Positions 21,827-29,793 of a stretch of DNA of 64,000 nt are shown piece by piece; position 1 is the first letter of the stretch, and the number at the start of each line of letters is the position of its first letter. This DNA comes from Flectonema sp. DT1601 (taxonomy: Eukaryota; Euglenozoa; Diplonemea; Diplonemida; Diplonemidae). A model generated the notes under the pieces. That model was not told where the DNA came from. It did not search any database and saw only the letters and a list, made by a program, of their open reading frames with translations. The DNA lies in the NCBI GenBank assembly GCA_964019425.1, contig OZ025791.1, forward strand, positions 372,001-436,000, written 5' to 3'. The translations under genes and the position numbers were made by a program.

Positions 21827-23512
21827 TTACCAGGAACTTATTTTTAGTTTTATGAATGAAAACTGATCGAAGGTAACCGATGAAGAGGATAGAACTGTAG
21901 TTGATTTGAGTAATTCACGCAAACGTTGGTGAAATAGTTCATCATCGAGACCGACATAAGAATTGTTGTTTTGAAGATGAGTTAATAAAACATTACCAGA
22001 GAGAGGTGATATATGGATCCATTCATTGCGAAGATCGTCTTCCGTCGGAACTGTTGTCCAGTTCATTAATGAAAGATCTAGCTTACTGATTGCATTATTG
22101 TCATCAAACACTTCTTTACACAATCGATTTGAATCTATTCTGTGTTGAGCACCAGCCTCAACATCTAATGGTGTGATCATTCCAACATTGCATAGCAATC
22201 TCGCGAATCTAGATTCTGGTTCATCTTTAATAGTAATAAATCCAATAATGTTGTATATTGTTTGTTGAATTCCCTTTATCTTTACGCAAGATGCTTCGGT
22301 GAACTTAAATCGAACTTGAGGAGCATCAGTCGCAACGATTTTCGATAATAATATTAATTCAGAAATCTTACAAGAGACTGCAAGTAATAAGATTGCTGTG
22401 ATAGTTGTGACTCCTTTTGATAAAAAACATGGATAGCTACCATTTTCATCTCCGACAGTGCAATGTGTGACAGTATCAACATGAATAGCACATGCTGGAT
22501 ACATACATTCGATTGGAGATAAAGACATTAATATCTCTTTAGCTGTACTGCTATCTGGGTCATCGTCAATAAGTTCACGAACATATGCTCGTTTTTCTTC
22601 ATTCTGAATGAATGATGCTTTTCTTAATTCTTCAGCTGAAGTGATAATGTCAGCAGCTACTTGCAATACTTGAGGAAGGCTTCCCAAATGAAAAGAAAAC
22701 ATTACTCCAAGTCCGTCTTCTGATGAAATACAAATCCCATTCTCAGAAGCACATTTCTCCACAACTAATGTTAAGAATGAGTCAACAAGGGATTGGTTCA
22801 CAGCTTGAGGTAATAAATAACTATAAGTTTCATAACCAACCAGCCCAATAGCCATTATTACTCGTTTGTTTGTGATCGATTTCGGTTTTGATGAAATTTC
22901 AGTTTGTTGAAGCTGAGTTGCTACGACCCTGTCGACGAATGGTTCAGCAATAATATAATATTGAATCATATTAGAAAGTGTTTCTATTGATTGGCAATCA
23001 CTCACCCAAACAACCTCAAAAGGTGTCTTCAACGAGATGTCTGCAGGAGAACAAATTGAAACCTGTCGAACTATGCGAATGTTGTGATGAATTGTTGACT
23101 GTTGGATGTCTTTAATTAAACTCATGACTTCTTTCTCATCACCACATATCGACTGCATTATATACTTTCCGATTAACGTTATTTTCGATACAATCCCTAC
23201 AGCTTCATTCCGAAGCTCACTTCGACTCACCAGTCTGTTAAAAATAGTTTCTGGTGGAGGTTCTCCACTTGTCCATTCAGACACGTATGTTACTGAATAG
23301 TTTATAATTGGTTTTGTTCTGTCACTTGGTGACATTGATTTTTGTAGTTCGGCAATCCTAGCTTCCAACTCTTCCACTCGTTTGTCATGTTCAAGTGTCG
23401 CTTTTTTATTATTACTTTCTAAGGCTTCTAAAAGGTTTTTATTAGCTTCGGATAATTTGATTTGTAATTCTCGTACTTCGTCGTAGTTTTTTATGCTGGA
23501 CTGCCATCCCAT
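21827..23512 (-). CDS. BLUF domain plus degenerate class III cyclase domain
   Basis: A 561-residue protein. The start is placed at MGWQSSIKNYDE, since upstream codons are T-rich leader. Residues 12-60 form a coiled coil. Residues of about 70-155 match the BLUF blue-light flavin fold: Y76 in VTYVSEW, N102 in SRSELRNEAVGI and Q120 in YIMQSICG, with the N-to-Q spacing of 18 typical of the family and two extra residues between Y and N. Residues of about 216-425 follow class III nucleotidyl cyclase order (VIMAIGLVGYE, then SEDGLGVMFSF, then TVGDENGSYPCFLSKGVTTITA). The first metal-binding Asp position appears to be Gly, while D266 remains, so catalysis is doubtful. Architecturally it recalls photoactivated adenylyl cyclases such as Euglena PAC. 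A flagellar light or redox sensor is an inference. Confidence 0.75.
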   Translation of the reverse strand: MGWQSSIKNYDEVRELQIKLSEANKNLLEALESNNKKATLEHDKRVEELEARIAELQKSMSPSDRTKPIINYSVTYVSEWTSGEPPPETIFNRLVSRSELRNEAVGIVSKITLIGKYIMQSICGDEKEVMSLIKDIQQSTIHHNIRIVRQVSICSPADISLKTPFEVVWVSDCQSIETLSNMIQYYIIAEPFVDRVVATQLQQTEISSKPKSITNKRVIMAIGLVGYETYSYLLPQAVNQSLVDSFLTLVVEKCASENGICISSEDGLGVMFSFHLGSLPQVLQVAADIITSAEELRKASFIQNEEKRAYVRELIDDDPDSSTAKEILMSLSPIECMYPACAIHVDTVTHCTVGDENGSYPCFLSKGVTTITAILLLAVSCKISELILLSKIVATDAPQVRFKFTEASCVKIKGIQQTIYNIIGFITIKDEPESRFARLLCNVGMITPLDVEAGAQHRIDSNRLCKEVFDDNNAISKLDLSLMNWTTVPTEDDLRNEWIHISPLSGNVLLTHLQNNNSYVGLDDELFHQRLRELLKSTTVLSSSSVTFDQFSFIKLKISSW

Positions 23513-23874
23513 TTTTTTTGTGTGGTATTTCTTGGTAAGGAAAAAAATAATGTTAGAGACGTTATACTGGTTGGCGTCATTTTCTCGCATGGGGTTTGCG
23601 TCTAACAAAATTATCGAATTACTAAGTTTGAAGGGAAAAAAAAAAATTGAAAAAAACATTTTCGTTTTTTTAAAAAAATCAAATACGTGAGATATGTTTT
23701 TATTTTATTTTTTTAAAAAAAACACACAGTGATGAACATGTATTCCAATTTCACTCTTTTTTTTTTTTTTTTGAACTAAAATAATACAAAAAAAAGAGAG
23801 TTTAAGGAACAGCAGATTATTACCTCTATCACCATAAAAAATAAGAACGAATATCTACTGTTTTGACACGGTTT
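23513..23874. other. Intergenic spacer
   Basis: About 360 bases, AT-rich with mixed A and T runs, including a T run near 23758-23772. It holds the presumed acceptor of the BLUF/cyclase gene. Nothing else is seen. Confidence 0.55.
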
Positions 23875-25260
23875 TTACACCCATCTGACTGTTATTGGTA
23901 TTTGCTGTTGAAGTTCTTGAACAGTGGTCTGTCCCCATTGTTTTGATGATGTCTCTTGATGCATTATTGTTGTTATTGTTTCTTCTGATGCAAACATATC
24001 GACGGTTCCTAGATAGTCAAAGTTACCTTCCCATTCAGGGTGAGCTGCTAATGCAATAAAAAAGTGAAGAGAATCTTGAGTACTTGATCTGTCAGTCTTA
24101 ATAGACCAAACTGAGTATGGTTTTATTGAAGGTTTAGTATAGAATCGGTTTTGCTTAAAATCTCTAAAGTCACAAAGACCAACAGACGATCCAACTGAAT
24201 CTTTCTCTGCTGTGACAGTACCTTGAAGAAGAGCATAGGGAGGTCCATAGAATCCATCGATACCAAATTTTGGAGGAACTGATTCAGCTCTCAAGAAGAT
24301 AGACTTCGCTCGATTTCGAGTTAGACCCGCGCGGCATAATATTTCACCAGACTCAGGAGATCTGATGCTGACTTTTATAGTTCCGTGACTTGTGGTAAGA
24401 AGTACTTTACCAACTTCTGGGTGTTCCAAAAGTTGGACGTTCTCTCCACTTTTCGATGCAGTTGTCTCTCTTATGTAAGAAACCCAATTAGAGTCTTCAT
24501 TCTTACTTGAACCCCATCCTTTATAAAATATTAAATATTCACTTGATTGTTGTCCACTACGGCCGTTGTTTTTTAAAAATGTAAATCCGGCACAGCTATC
24601 CATTGAAAGACAAACTGACTGTGCAGCTGCGACAGTTGTGTTTTGCGTGAGGACGGTGTTTCCATCTGCTAAGGCACCGGATTGAAGAGACCATTGAACA
24701 CCTCCAGATCGAGTATTACTAAAGAGTGTGTGTGTTGACATAACAAATAACATTATTGTTACCCAAACTACTGCAATAGCTGATCCCATCAGTAGTTTTA
24801 TATTTGAATTTCGCCTCCTGTGTTTTATCTGCTGAGCCAACAGAGATGGAGAAGGATGTAATTTCGGAGTACTCATCGGTGATATTGTATCTGCTTTGTT
24901 TTCTTTTATTACTGAATATCTACGGCTGGCTTTGTGTCCAGTTTTTGCATAAGTGAGTTCTCTTGGTGGTTTGATTGGTCGAACATAACAACTTCTAGCG
25001 CTGTGGTGTTTGACACAAGTAGAGCATGCTACGCTATTGCATGGTTCACATACAGATTCTCCGGTTTCATCACATTGGCAGTATGCATGTTTTAGAAATC
25101 TGACTGATACTTGAAACCTAATCCTCGATCCGTCAATCTCAATCCCATACCTCCCTCCGCTTATAGCAGCAACACATGCTGGTGTCCACTCAGGGCAGTC
25201 GTCACCTTTATAAATTACTCTATCACCTATACTAAAAAGATGATGCTTCTCTCGTGGCAT
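23875..25260 (-). CDS. Type II membrane protein: zinc/SH3-like head, cyclophilin-like lumenal domain
   Basis: A 461-residue protein. Residues 8-56 look like a Tudor/SH3-type barrel (FSIGDRVIYKGDDCPEWTPA, GGRYGIEIDGSRI). Residues 61-91 carry paired Cys/His (C-x-C, C-x2-C, C-x2-C, H-H, C), resembling a B-box-like zinc finger. A basic stretch KHRRR precedes one membrane helix at about 157-177, so the N-terminus should be cytosolic. Outside or in the lumen lies a PAN/apple-like segment (about 185-266, with VCLSMDSCAGFTF). Then comes a cyclophilin-like domain (about 284-461) with KVLLTTSHGTIKVSI near its start and HFFIALAAHPEWEGNF near its end. The usual cyclophilin catalytic FHR motif is not evident, so isomerase activity is uncertain. 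The combination is unfamiliar to me. Confidence 0.65.
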   Translation of the reverse strand: MPREKHHLFSIGDRVIYKGDDCPEWTPACVAAISGGRYGIEIDGSRIRFQVSVRFLKHAYCQCDETGESVCEPCNSVACSTCVKHHSARSCYVRPIKPPRELTYAKTGHKASRRYSVIKENKADTISPMSTPKLHPSPSLLAQQIKHRRRNSNIKLLMGSAIAVVWVTIMLFVMSTHTLFSNTRSGGVQWSLQSGALADGNTVLTQNTTVAAAQSVCLSMDSCAGFTFLKNNGRSGQQSSEYLIFYKGWGSSKNEDSNWVSYIRETTASKSGENVQLLEHPEVGKVLLTTSHGTIKVSIRSPESGEILCRAGLTRNRAKSIFLRAESVPPKFGIDGFYGPPYALLQGTVTAEKDSVGSSVGLCDFRDFKQNRFYTKPSIKPYSVWSIKTDRSSTQDSLHFFIALAAHPEWEGNFDYLGTVDMFASEETITTIMHQETSSKQWGQTTVQELQQQIPITVRWV

Positions 25261-25471
25261 CTCCTGGTTTTATAAAATATTTAAATAACAAAACGATTTA
25301 CTCAAAAACCTTAATTAATATTTTCCATTCGCATTAACAAACAAAATCCATCTTCTCAATGAACCAGTCTGTTTAAATAAAAAAATTAAAAAAAAAGGAA
25401 ATCAATACGAGAGTTATCACCAACATTCTTAAGCATGTGCAAGAGTTCGGAATCATGCTTAAAAGGAATAA

Positions 25472-26215
25472 CTAATTCAGAGATGCTAGGAATGAAATAA
25501 GGACGTAGTGAAAGACTTCAGGATCGTCCATATAACACGGATGAGATCCTCCTTTGACTATAAAAATTTGAGAGTTCCAAATGTCACTTACTATGTTAGC
25601 GGAATCATAAGCAGCGGAATCTGCCTCACCATGAATGAATAGAACAGGGAGAGAGATGGATTTCCAAACTTTCTTTTCCACTGAAGTAGTTGCCATCGGA
25701 GCTACAGCTACCCATCCTTTAAAGGTTGACGAGTCTCTAACAATTTCAGGAATCGTATACCAACCAGAAGCCGACGGTGAGATAACAACCGGCTGCTTAA
25801 TTCCAACAGCAGTAATAAACTTTTTTAACCATGTTTTTCGTTCGCTATCATCAATTGGGGTTGAGTCTTTCTTACCTGGTAAATCAACAGCAATCGGACT
25901 GTATCCAGCTGCTAATAATCTGTGCATGGTTCCTAATTGTTTCCATGTTGATTGTGAAAAAGCTGCACCATGCAGTAGCAGGACTGTTCCTTTGTGTCCA
26001 CTCGGCACATCGAATTCCGAGTAAGAAACAGTAGTAGTAATCTCCGTAATATTTAATTGTAATGTTTTTTGTACGATCGCAGTGTCATTTATGTTTTGTA
26101 CAGGAAGTGAACCAACTACAGGAGTTTGGAATTTCTGAGGAGCAGACTTCCTAGAACACCACGCGCCCACTAACAAAACGACTATCACAGCAGGAAACAC
26201 AATCCTTAGTGACAT
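25472..26215 (-). CDS. ABHD14-type alpha/beta hydrolase
   Basis: A 247-residue protein. The N-terminal hydrophobic segment FPAVIVVLLVGAW (about 6-18) is a signal anchor or signal peptide. The hydrolase core begins GTVLLLHGAAFSQSTWKQLG, then LLAAGYSPIAVDLPG, a close match to ABHD14A/B (CIB). The nucleophile elbow is ISPSASGWYT, with the serine in S-x-S-x-G form as in that family. The acid is probably the Asp in FIHGEADSAA and the base the His in VKGGSHPCYMDDPE. The substrate is unknown; human ABHD14B acts as a lysine deacetylase-like enzyme. Full length for the family. Confidence 0.88.
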   Translation of the reverse strand: MSLRIVFPAVIVVLLVGAWCSRKSAPQKFQTPVVGSLPVQNINDTAIVQKTLQLNITEITTTVSYSEFDVPSGHKGTVLLLHGAAFSQSTWKQLGTMHRLLAAGYSPIAVDLPGKKDSTPIDDSERKTWLKKFITAVGIKQPVVISPSASGWYTIPEIVRDSSTFKGWVAVAPMATTSVEKKVWKSISLPVLFIHGEADSAAYDSANIVSDIWNSQIFIVKGGSHPCYMDDPEVFHYVLISFLASLN

Positions 26216-26606
26216 ACTAAAAGAGTGAATGGTGTACTGTAATAAATATGTTGTTTGTTACTTAAATTATAACTTACCACTGTGTTCGTCAGAGTTGGTT
26301 TGACTGTAGAATAAGAAAAAAGGGAATAAATAATACTTAGAACGTTAAAAAACACGTCGACGATCCATATCCGAAAAGATAACTTTTAAATGATTTTCGA
26401 CTCTTTAAATCCCGTGGTCAGTCTGTGACCTTCTTACCAAAGTTGAGATAGCTGAATAGAGCCTCACTATGTTAGATTTACACAACTGAAAGAAAAGGTT
26501 TTTAAGTTTCGTTGGCTGATGCTCTTTGACCCATCCAGTTTTGTTCCTGTTTTGTTATTTATATTTTATTGTTTTTGAATTTCCTATTTAGTTAACCAAA
26601 AGAAGA
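26216..26606. other. Intergenic spacer
   Basis: About 390 bases without coding signal. It holds the presumed 5' UTR of the hydrolase gene and the 3' UTR of the RBM22-like gene. Confidence 0.55.
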
Positions 26607-27422
26607 TCAAAACCAAACCATTGATGGATAAGGAGCAGCAAGAGCTTCAACTGAAGGAGCGACACCAGGAGGAGGTGCTATCTTGCTGGGGTCAAACTGT
26701 TCTGCGCTTTCTCTTGCCGCTGCTTTTCTCTCATTAGCTGCTGCTTCTTTCCTCTCTGCTTCTTGTGCAATCATTTTCGCTGCTACTGGATCGCGTGTAC
26801 CGAAGTATCTGTCTTTAATATTTTGTTTAGCCATATCAGTATTGTCGTTTTCCTCGTGGCGGTAAGGACATTCCTTACCGCGATTACATTCTCCACGCGA
26901 GAAGAATGAGCAAACTTGAGGTCTGTTTCGGGAATAGTTGACGTTCTTGCGGGCAAGTCTCTGTAGATCTTCGTTAGTACGATCACGAGATTCACCAGAC
27001 AAGTGAGGAGTAAGTCCTTGAGACATTGCTTCTTCGTTTCGAGCTGAGAAGTAGTTTCGCTGAACATCAGAAGAGTGACGTTGGAAATTATCATCTTTCG
27101 AATAATTATCTCTAACTGCTACTGGTAATCCATATTCTAAGTCATAAAGACAACATTGACAAACATGTTTAACTTTAGCACATGTCTGACAGACTATAGA
27201 ATTCTTATATCTACTATCCCTACCTGGCTTCCATCTAAATACTGTCATTGGTCTTTGACATATATTACACTCCTTTAGATGTTCACATCTAATCATTCTT
27301 AAGTATTCATTTGGTCCTAAACAAGTTTCACACAAAATAGGAAACGACACGCTGGACTCACCAGTCTGCGTCTTTCCTGACTGCGCTTTACGTGCTCCAA
27401 CCTGTGCGCCTTGCGAAGCCAT
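26607..27422 (-). CDS. RBM22: RBM22/Slt11-like splicing factor lacking the RRM
   Basis: A 271-residue protein of the RBM22/Ecm2(Slt11) family, which contacts U6 snRNA and the intron in the activated spliceosome. Residues of about 27-110 carry the family's Cys-rich zinc domain (FPILCETCLGPNEYLRMI, CNICQRPMTVFRWKPG, CQTCAKVKHVCQCCLYDLEYGLP). A CCCH finger follows: C171-x7-C179-x5-C185-x3-H189 in QVCSFFSRGECNRGKECPYRHE. The usual linker DRYFGTRDPVAAKM comes next. The C-terminal RRM of human RBM22 is replaced by an Ala/Glu-rich helix and a short IAPPPGVAP tail. The stop is clean and no further RRM-coding frame follows. Its presence fits an organism that performs both cis- and trans-splicing. Confidence 0.9.
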   Translation of the reverse strand: MASQGAQVGARKAQSGKTQTGESSVSFPILCETCLGPNEYLRMIRCEHLKECNICQRPMTVFRWKPGRDSRYKNSIVCQTCAKVKHVCQCCLYDLEYGLPVAVRDNYSKDDNFQRHSSDVQRNYFSARNEEAMSQGLTPHLSGESRDRTNEDLQRLARKNVNYSRNRPQVCSFFSRGECNRGKECPYRHEENDNTDMAKQNIKDRYFGTRDPVAAKMIAQEAERKEAAANERKAAARESAEQFDPSKIAPPPGVAPSVEALAAPYPSMVWF

Positions 27423-27443
27423 TTGTTATGGTGTTGAATGCCT

Positions 27444-27461
27444 CTGTGGTGTTGAATGTGA
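27444..27461 (-). promoter_or_regulatory. Candidate trans-splice acceptor of RBM22-like gene
   Basis: On the minus strand TCACATTCAACACCACAG ends 21 nt upstream of the ATG. Confidence 0.4.
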
Positions 27462-27580
27462 TTACAATAAAAAAGAAGGTTTTAACAATTGATTAACATG
27501 ACTTTCTTAATGTCATCGAGACACTAACAGTTTAGTTTTGATTATTTTATTATCAAAATTGTAATAAATCAAACACCAAT

Positions 27581-28810
27581 TTAGTGCGAAGGAGGTGAAT
27601 ACACTCCATCCTTATTCGAAAGCATTCCAACTCCTCCACGACGAACTTCACCTTGAGGACCACTACTACCCATTAGCAAGTGTCCTAATATGGACATTTT
27701 AAATTTAATCCACCACTGAGATCCATAATTACCTTGAAGGTCTTTATCGTGTTCAGGGTCTTTCCAACCACCGTAGTTAGCAGGCATCATTGTTAGCCAG
27801 GCTTCTTCGTATTTACAGAAACGACATGTTCTGTGGTTTAGAGCTTCACCAAAGTTATCTTCGTCAGGACGTGTTGATATGATTCTTGCGGCTTGGGATG
27901 TGCGATGACGACATTTTAAACAAATTAAACAATCGTTCCGTAGGTAGTTCCAATGAACTTCATCGACTTTGTCTGTCGTACAATTTTCAGATGGACATCT
28001 CCAGACAGCATATGTGACGCAGTCGCTGTCAACTTCTGCTTTCTGACCATCTGTTAAGTGTTCATAAACTATTTTTGGGTTATCATCACCTAACAAGTAT
28101 TGACCATGAACTGAACAATACCTCTCACCCCAGTAAGACCAATATTGGTATAGAAATGAAATCCCTTTTATCAAAACAGCAGCCCCCAGCAGTAACGCCC
28201 ACCAATAATCATAAACAGAAACTATCAGTTTATTATTAAATATGATTCCTTTCTTTGCTATAAGCCTATCGTGTAGGGTACTTATATATGGGTTCATTTT
28301 AGTATTCCATTGTGTATTGGTGTTTAGTTTCTTGTGAGTGTTGCGTAACCATAAAGGATGAATAATATGTTTTACAGCAGGGGCTGCGTACATGCCAACT
28401 GCACCAGTTGATCTTGACGTCATGATGATGATGAAGTTTCCGTTTTCATATTTGGTATTGTTTTCGAGATAGTAATGACCCAATCGTTTAGTCAGCTCTA
28501 CTGGAAGCCTTGATTGCATATCTCCAAACATGTAGACTAGTACTTCTACTCCTGTTTCTTTCTTTATGTTTAACAGTTTATCGTTGATTTCTTTATACAT
28601 ATTTTTGTCTGAAATTGTACCACTAATATCTAAAAGATGACACCCCTCTGGATGTGACGGGATTGATTTCCAAGTCGTTGCCGAGGTAAACGGATCATTC
28701 CTTCCATGATTACGAGCCCAACCACTACGAACCTCTTTAGAGTACTTCATAAACTCCTCAACTGAATTGCTACACCATCGCGAACTGCGTAAGGAATACC
28801 TTACTAACAT
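27581..28810 (-). CDS. TPM-domain membrane protein with Cys-rich tail
   Basis: A 409-residue protein. The N-terminus MLVRYSLRSSRWCSNSV is basic and free of acidic residues, compatible with a mitochondrial presequence. Residues of about 55-190 match the TPM (TLP18.3/Psb32/MOLO-1) fold: HLLDISGTISD, ETGVEVLVYMFGDM, GNFIIIMTSRSTGAVGMYA. A hydrophobic segment around 200-216 (WWALLLGAAVLIKGISFLY) should span a membrane. The C-terminal half is Cys/His-rich with pairs such as CLICLKCRH and CRFCKYEEAW, probably binding zinc. TPM domains occur in photosystem repair proteins and in ER/receptor proteins; here I infer a mitochondrial or endomembrane quality-control role. Confidence 0.75.
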   Translation of the reverse strand: MLVRYSLRSSRWCSNSVEEFMKYSKEVRSGWARNHGRNDPFTSATTWKSIPSHPEGCHLLDISGTISDKNMYKEINDKLLNIKKETGVEVLVYMFGDMQSRLPVELTKRLGHYYLENNTKYENGNFIIIMTSRSTGAVGMYAAPAVKHIIHPLWLRNTHKKLNTNTQWNTKMNPYISTLHDRLIAKKGIIFNNKLIVSVYDYWWALLLGAAVLIKGISFLYQYWSYWGERYCSVHGQYLLGDDNPKIVYEHLTDGQKAEVDSDCVTYAVWRCPSENCTTDKVDEVHWNYLRNDCLICLKCRHRTSQAARIISTRPDEDNFGEALNHRTCRFCKYEEAWLTMMPANYGGWKDPEHDKDLQGNYGSQWWIKFKMSILGHLLMGSSGPQGEVRRGGVGMLSNKDGVYSPPSH

Positions 28811-28915
28811 TTTATTAATTACCTACACACAGAAATAATAGTAACGAGGAAAGCCCTTACCCACAATAGAAGTGCATTACTTATTAAAGATGAACTCCTT
28901 GATAAAGGAATACTT

Positions 28916-29431
28916 TTATGGTGAGAGTGGTATTAACCTTCTCGGATAGCGTTCAGTGACGAGAGCCTTTTTGCCTGCAAAAGAACGACCTCCAGCTATG
29001 CCAACAGGTGTGTAGTCTTCTTCTTTCTTAGCGCTGATAAATATATTAATTGACTTTGTTATGTGTTTAACTGCCACGAATATGAGCGCTCCCATTACAC
29101 ACAATGTCCAGGTGTTGGAGAGCAAGTAGTCCATCGCTGTGTTTAGCGCCCCCGGAAAATAGAAATTAGCAATCGAAAACCCAACTGCCATTATGAGAAT
29201 AACAAGCAATAACGGGATCGAACGACCTAAAAATGCAATTTTTCGATCCAGTTCGACTCCCTCTCGCAGTAATTTTCCAATCCGAGGAATGGCTTTTTTC
29301 TTAGCAACGAATGCAGCTAATGCTTCAGCGTCCATATCTTCAAAGGCACTGTTTCCTTCATCTTGAATACGCTGTGCGTCTTCAGATAGAAATATCCTAA
29401 GCTGTTCAAGTTCAGGATTGTATCGACTCAT
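28916..29431 (-). CDS. Small two-helix membrane protein
   Basis: A 171-residue protein. The only ATG that suits is MSRYNPELEQL at 29429-29431, 11 nt after a strong acceptor-like tract. Residues 1-65 are charged and helical (EQLRIFLSEDAQRIQDEGN). Two hydrophobic segments follow, at about 74-95 (SIPLLLVILIMAVGFSIANFYF) and 108-126 (NTWTLCVMGALIFVAVKHI). The C-terminus is basic. A hairpin membrane anchor with both ends on the same side is likely. The family is not recognised. Confidence 0.65.
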   Translation of the reverse strand: MSRYNPELEQLRIFLSEDAQRIQDEGNSAFEDMDAEALAAFVAKKKAIPRIGKLLREGVELDRKIAFLGRSIPLLLVILIMAVGFSIANFYFPGALNTAMDYLLSNTWTLCVMGALIFVAVKHITKSINIFISAKKEEDYTPVGIAGGRSFAGKKALVTERYPRRLIPLSP

Positions 29432-29441
29432 GTCGTGTATT

Positions 29442-29462
29442 CTGTGATTCAAAAACAATAAA
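29442..29462 (-). promoter_or_regulatory. Candidate trans-splice acceptor
   Basis: On the minus strand a T-rich tract followed by GAATCACAG ends 10 nt before the ATG at 29431. One of the clearest acceptors in the window. Confidence 0.55.
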
Positions 29463-29793
29463 TTTATCTGTTTGCAACAACTATCTCAAAACCACATATA
29501 CTTATTATCAATTCTTGTTAAAAAGGAATTAATTTATTACAATCTGTGAAGGCAGGCGTCATCAGAAATGAATTCGCGATAGCACAGCAATGCATACCTC
29601 CGACGAAGGTATTCGCGCGTGACGTAATCCGTCAATAATTGATAACTTATATAAATTGCTACTTTATTTCCATTATAAAATAACAACGAAGCACGGTTTT
29701 AAAACCATCGGTCTTGTTTAATACAAAAGAACGCAGAGCTCTGCTGGATAAATTAATTCAAGTAGATTGGGACATTAAACTGACGATGTGATC
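29463..29793. other. Intergenic spacer
   Basis: About 330 bases, AT-rich. No coding signal and no notable repeat. Confidence 0.5.

Noticed and set aside
21716-21830. An intron joining the BLUF/cyclase frame to the WW-domain frame
   Set aside because: The best donor (CCTG|GTAATA) joined to the AACAG before the WW-gene ATG gives an immediate TGA, so they are kept as two genes.
25635-26024. Plus-strand frame of 129 codons over the hydrolase gene
   Set aside because: Antisense to a clear ABHD14-type gene, with no domain of its own.
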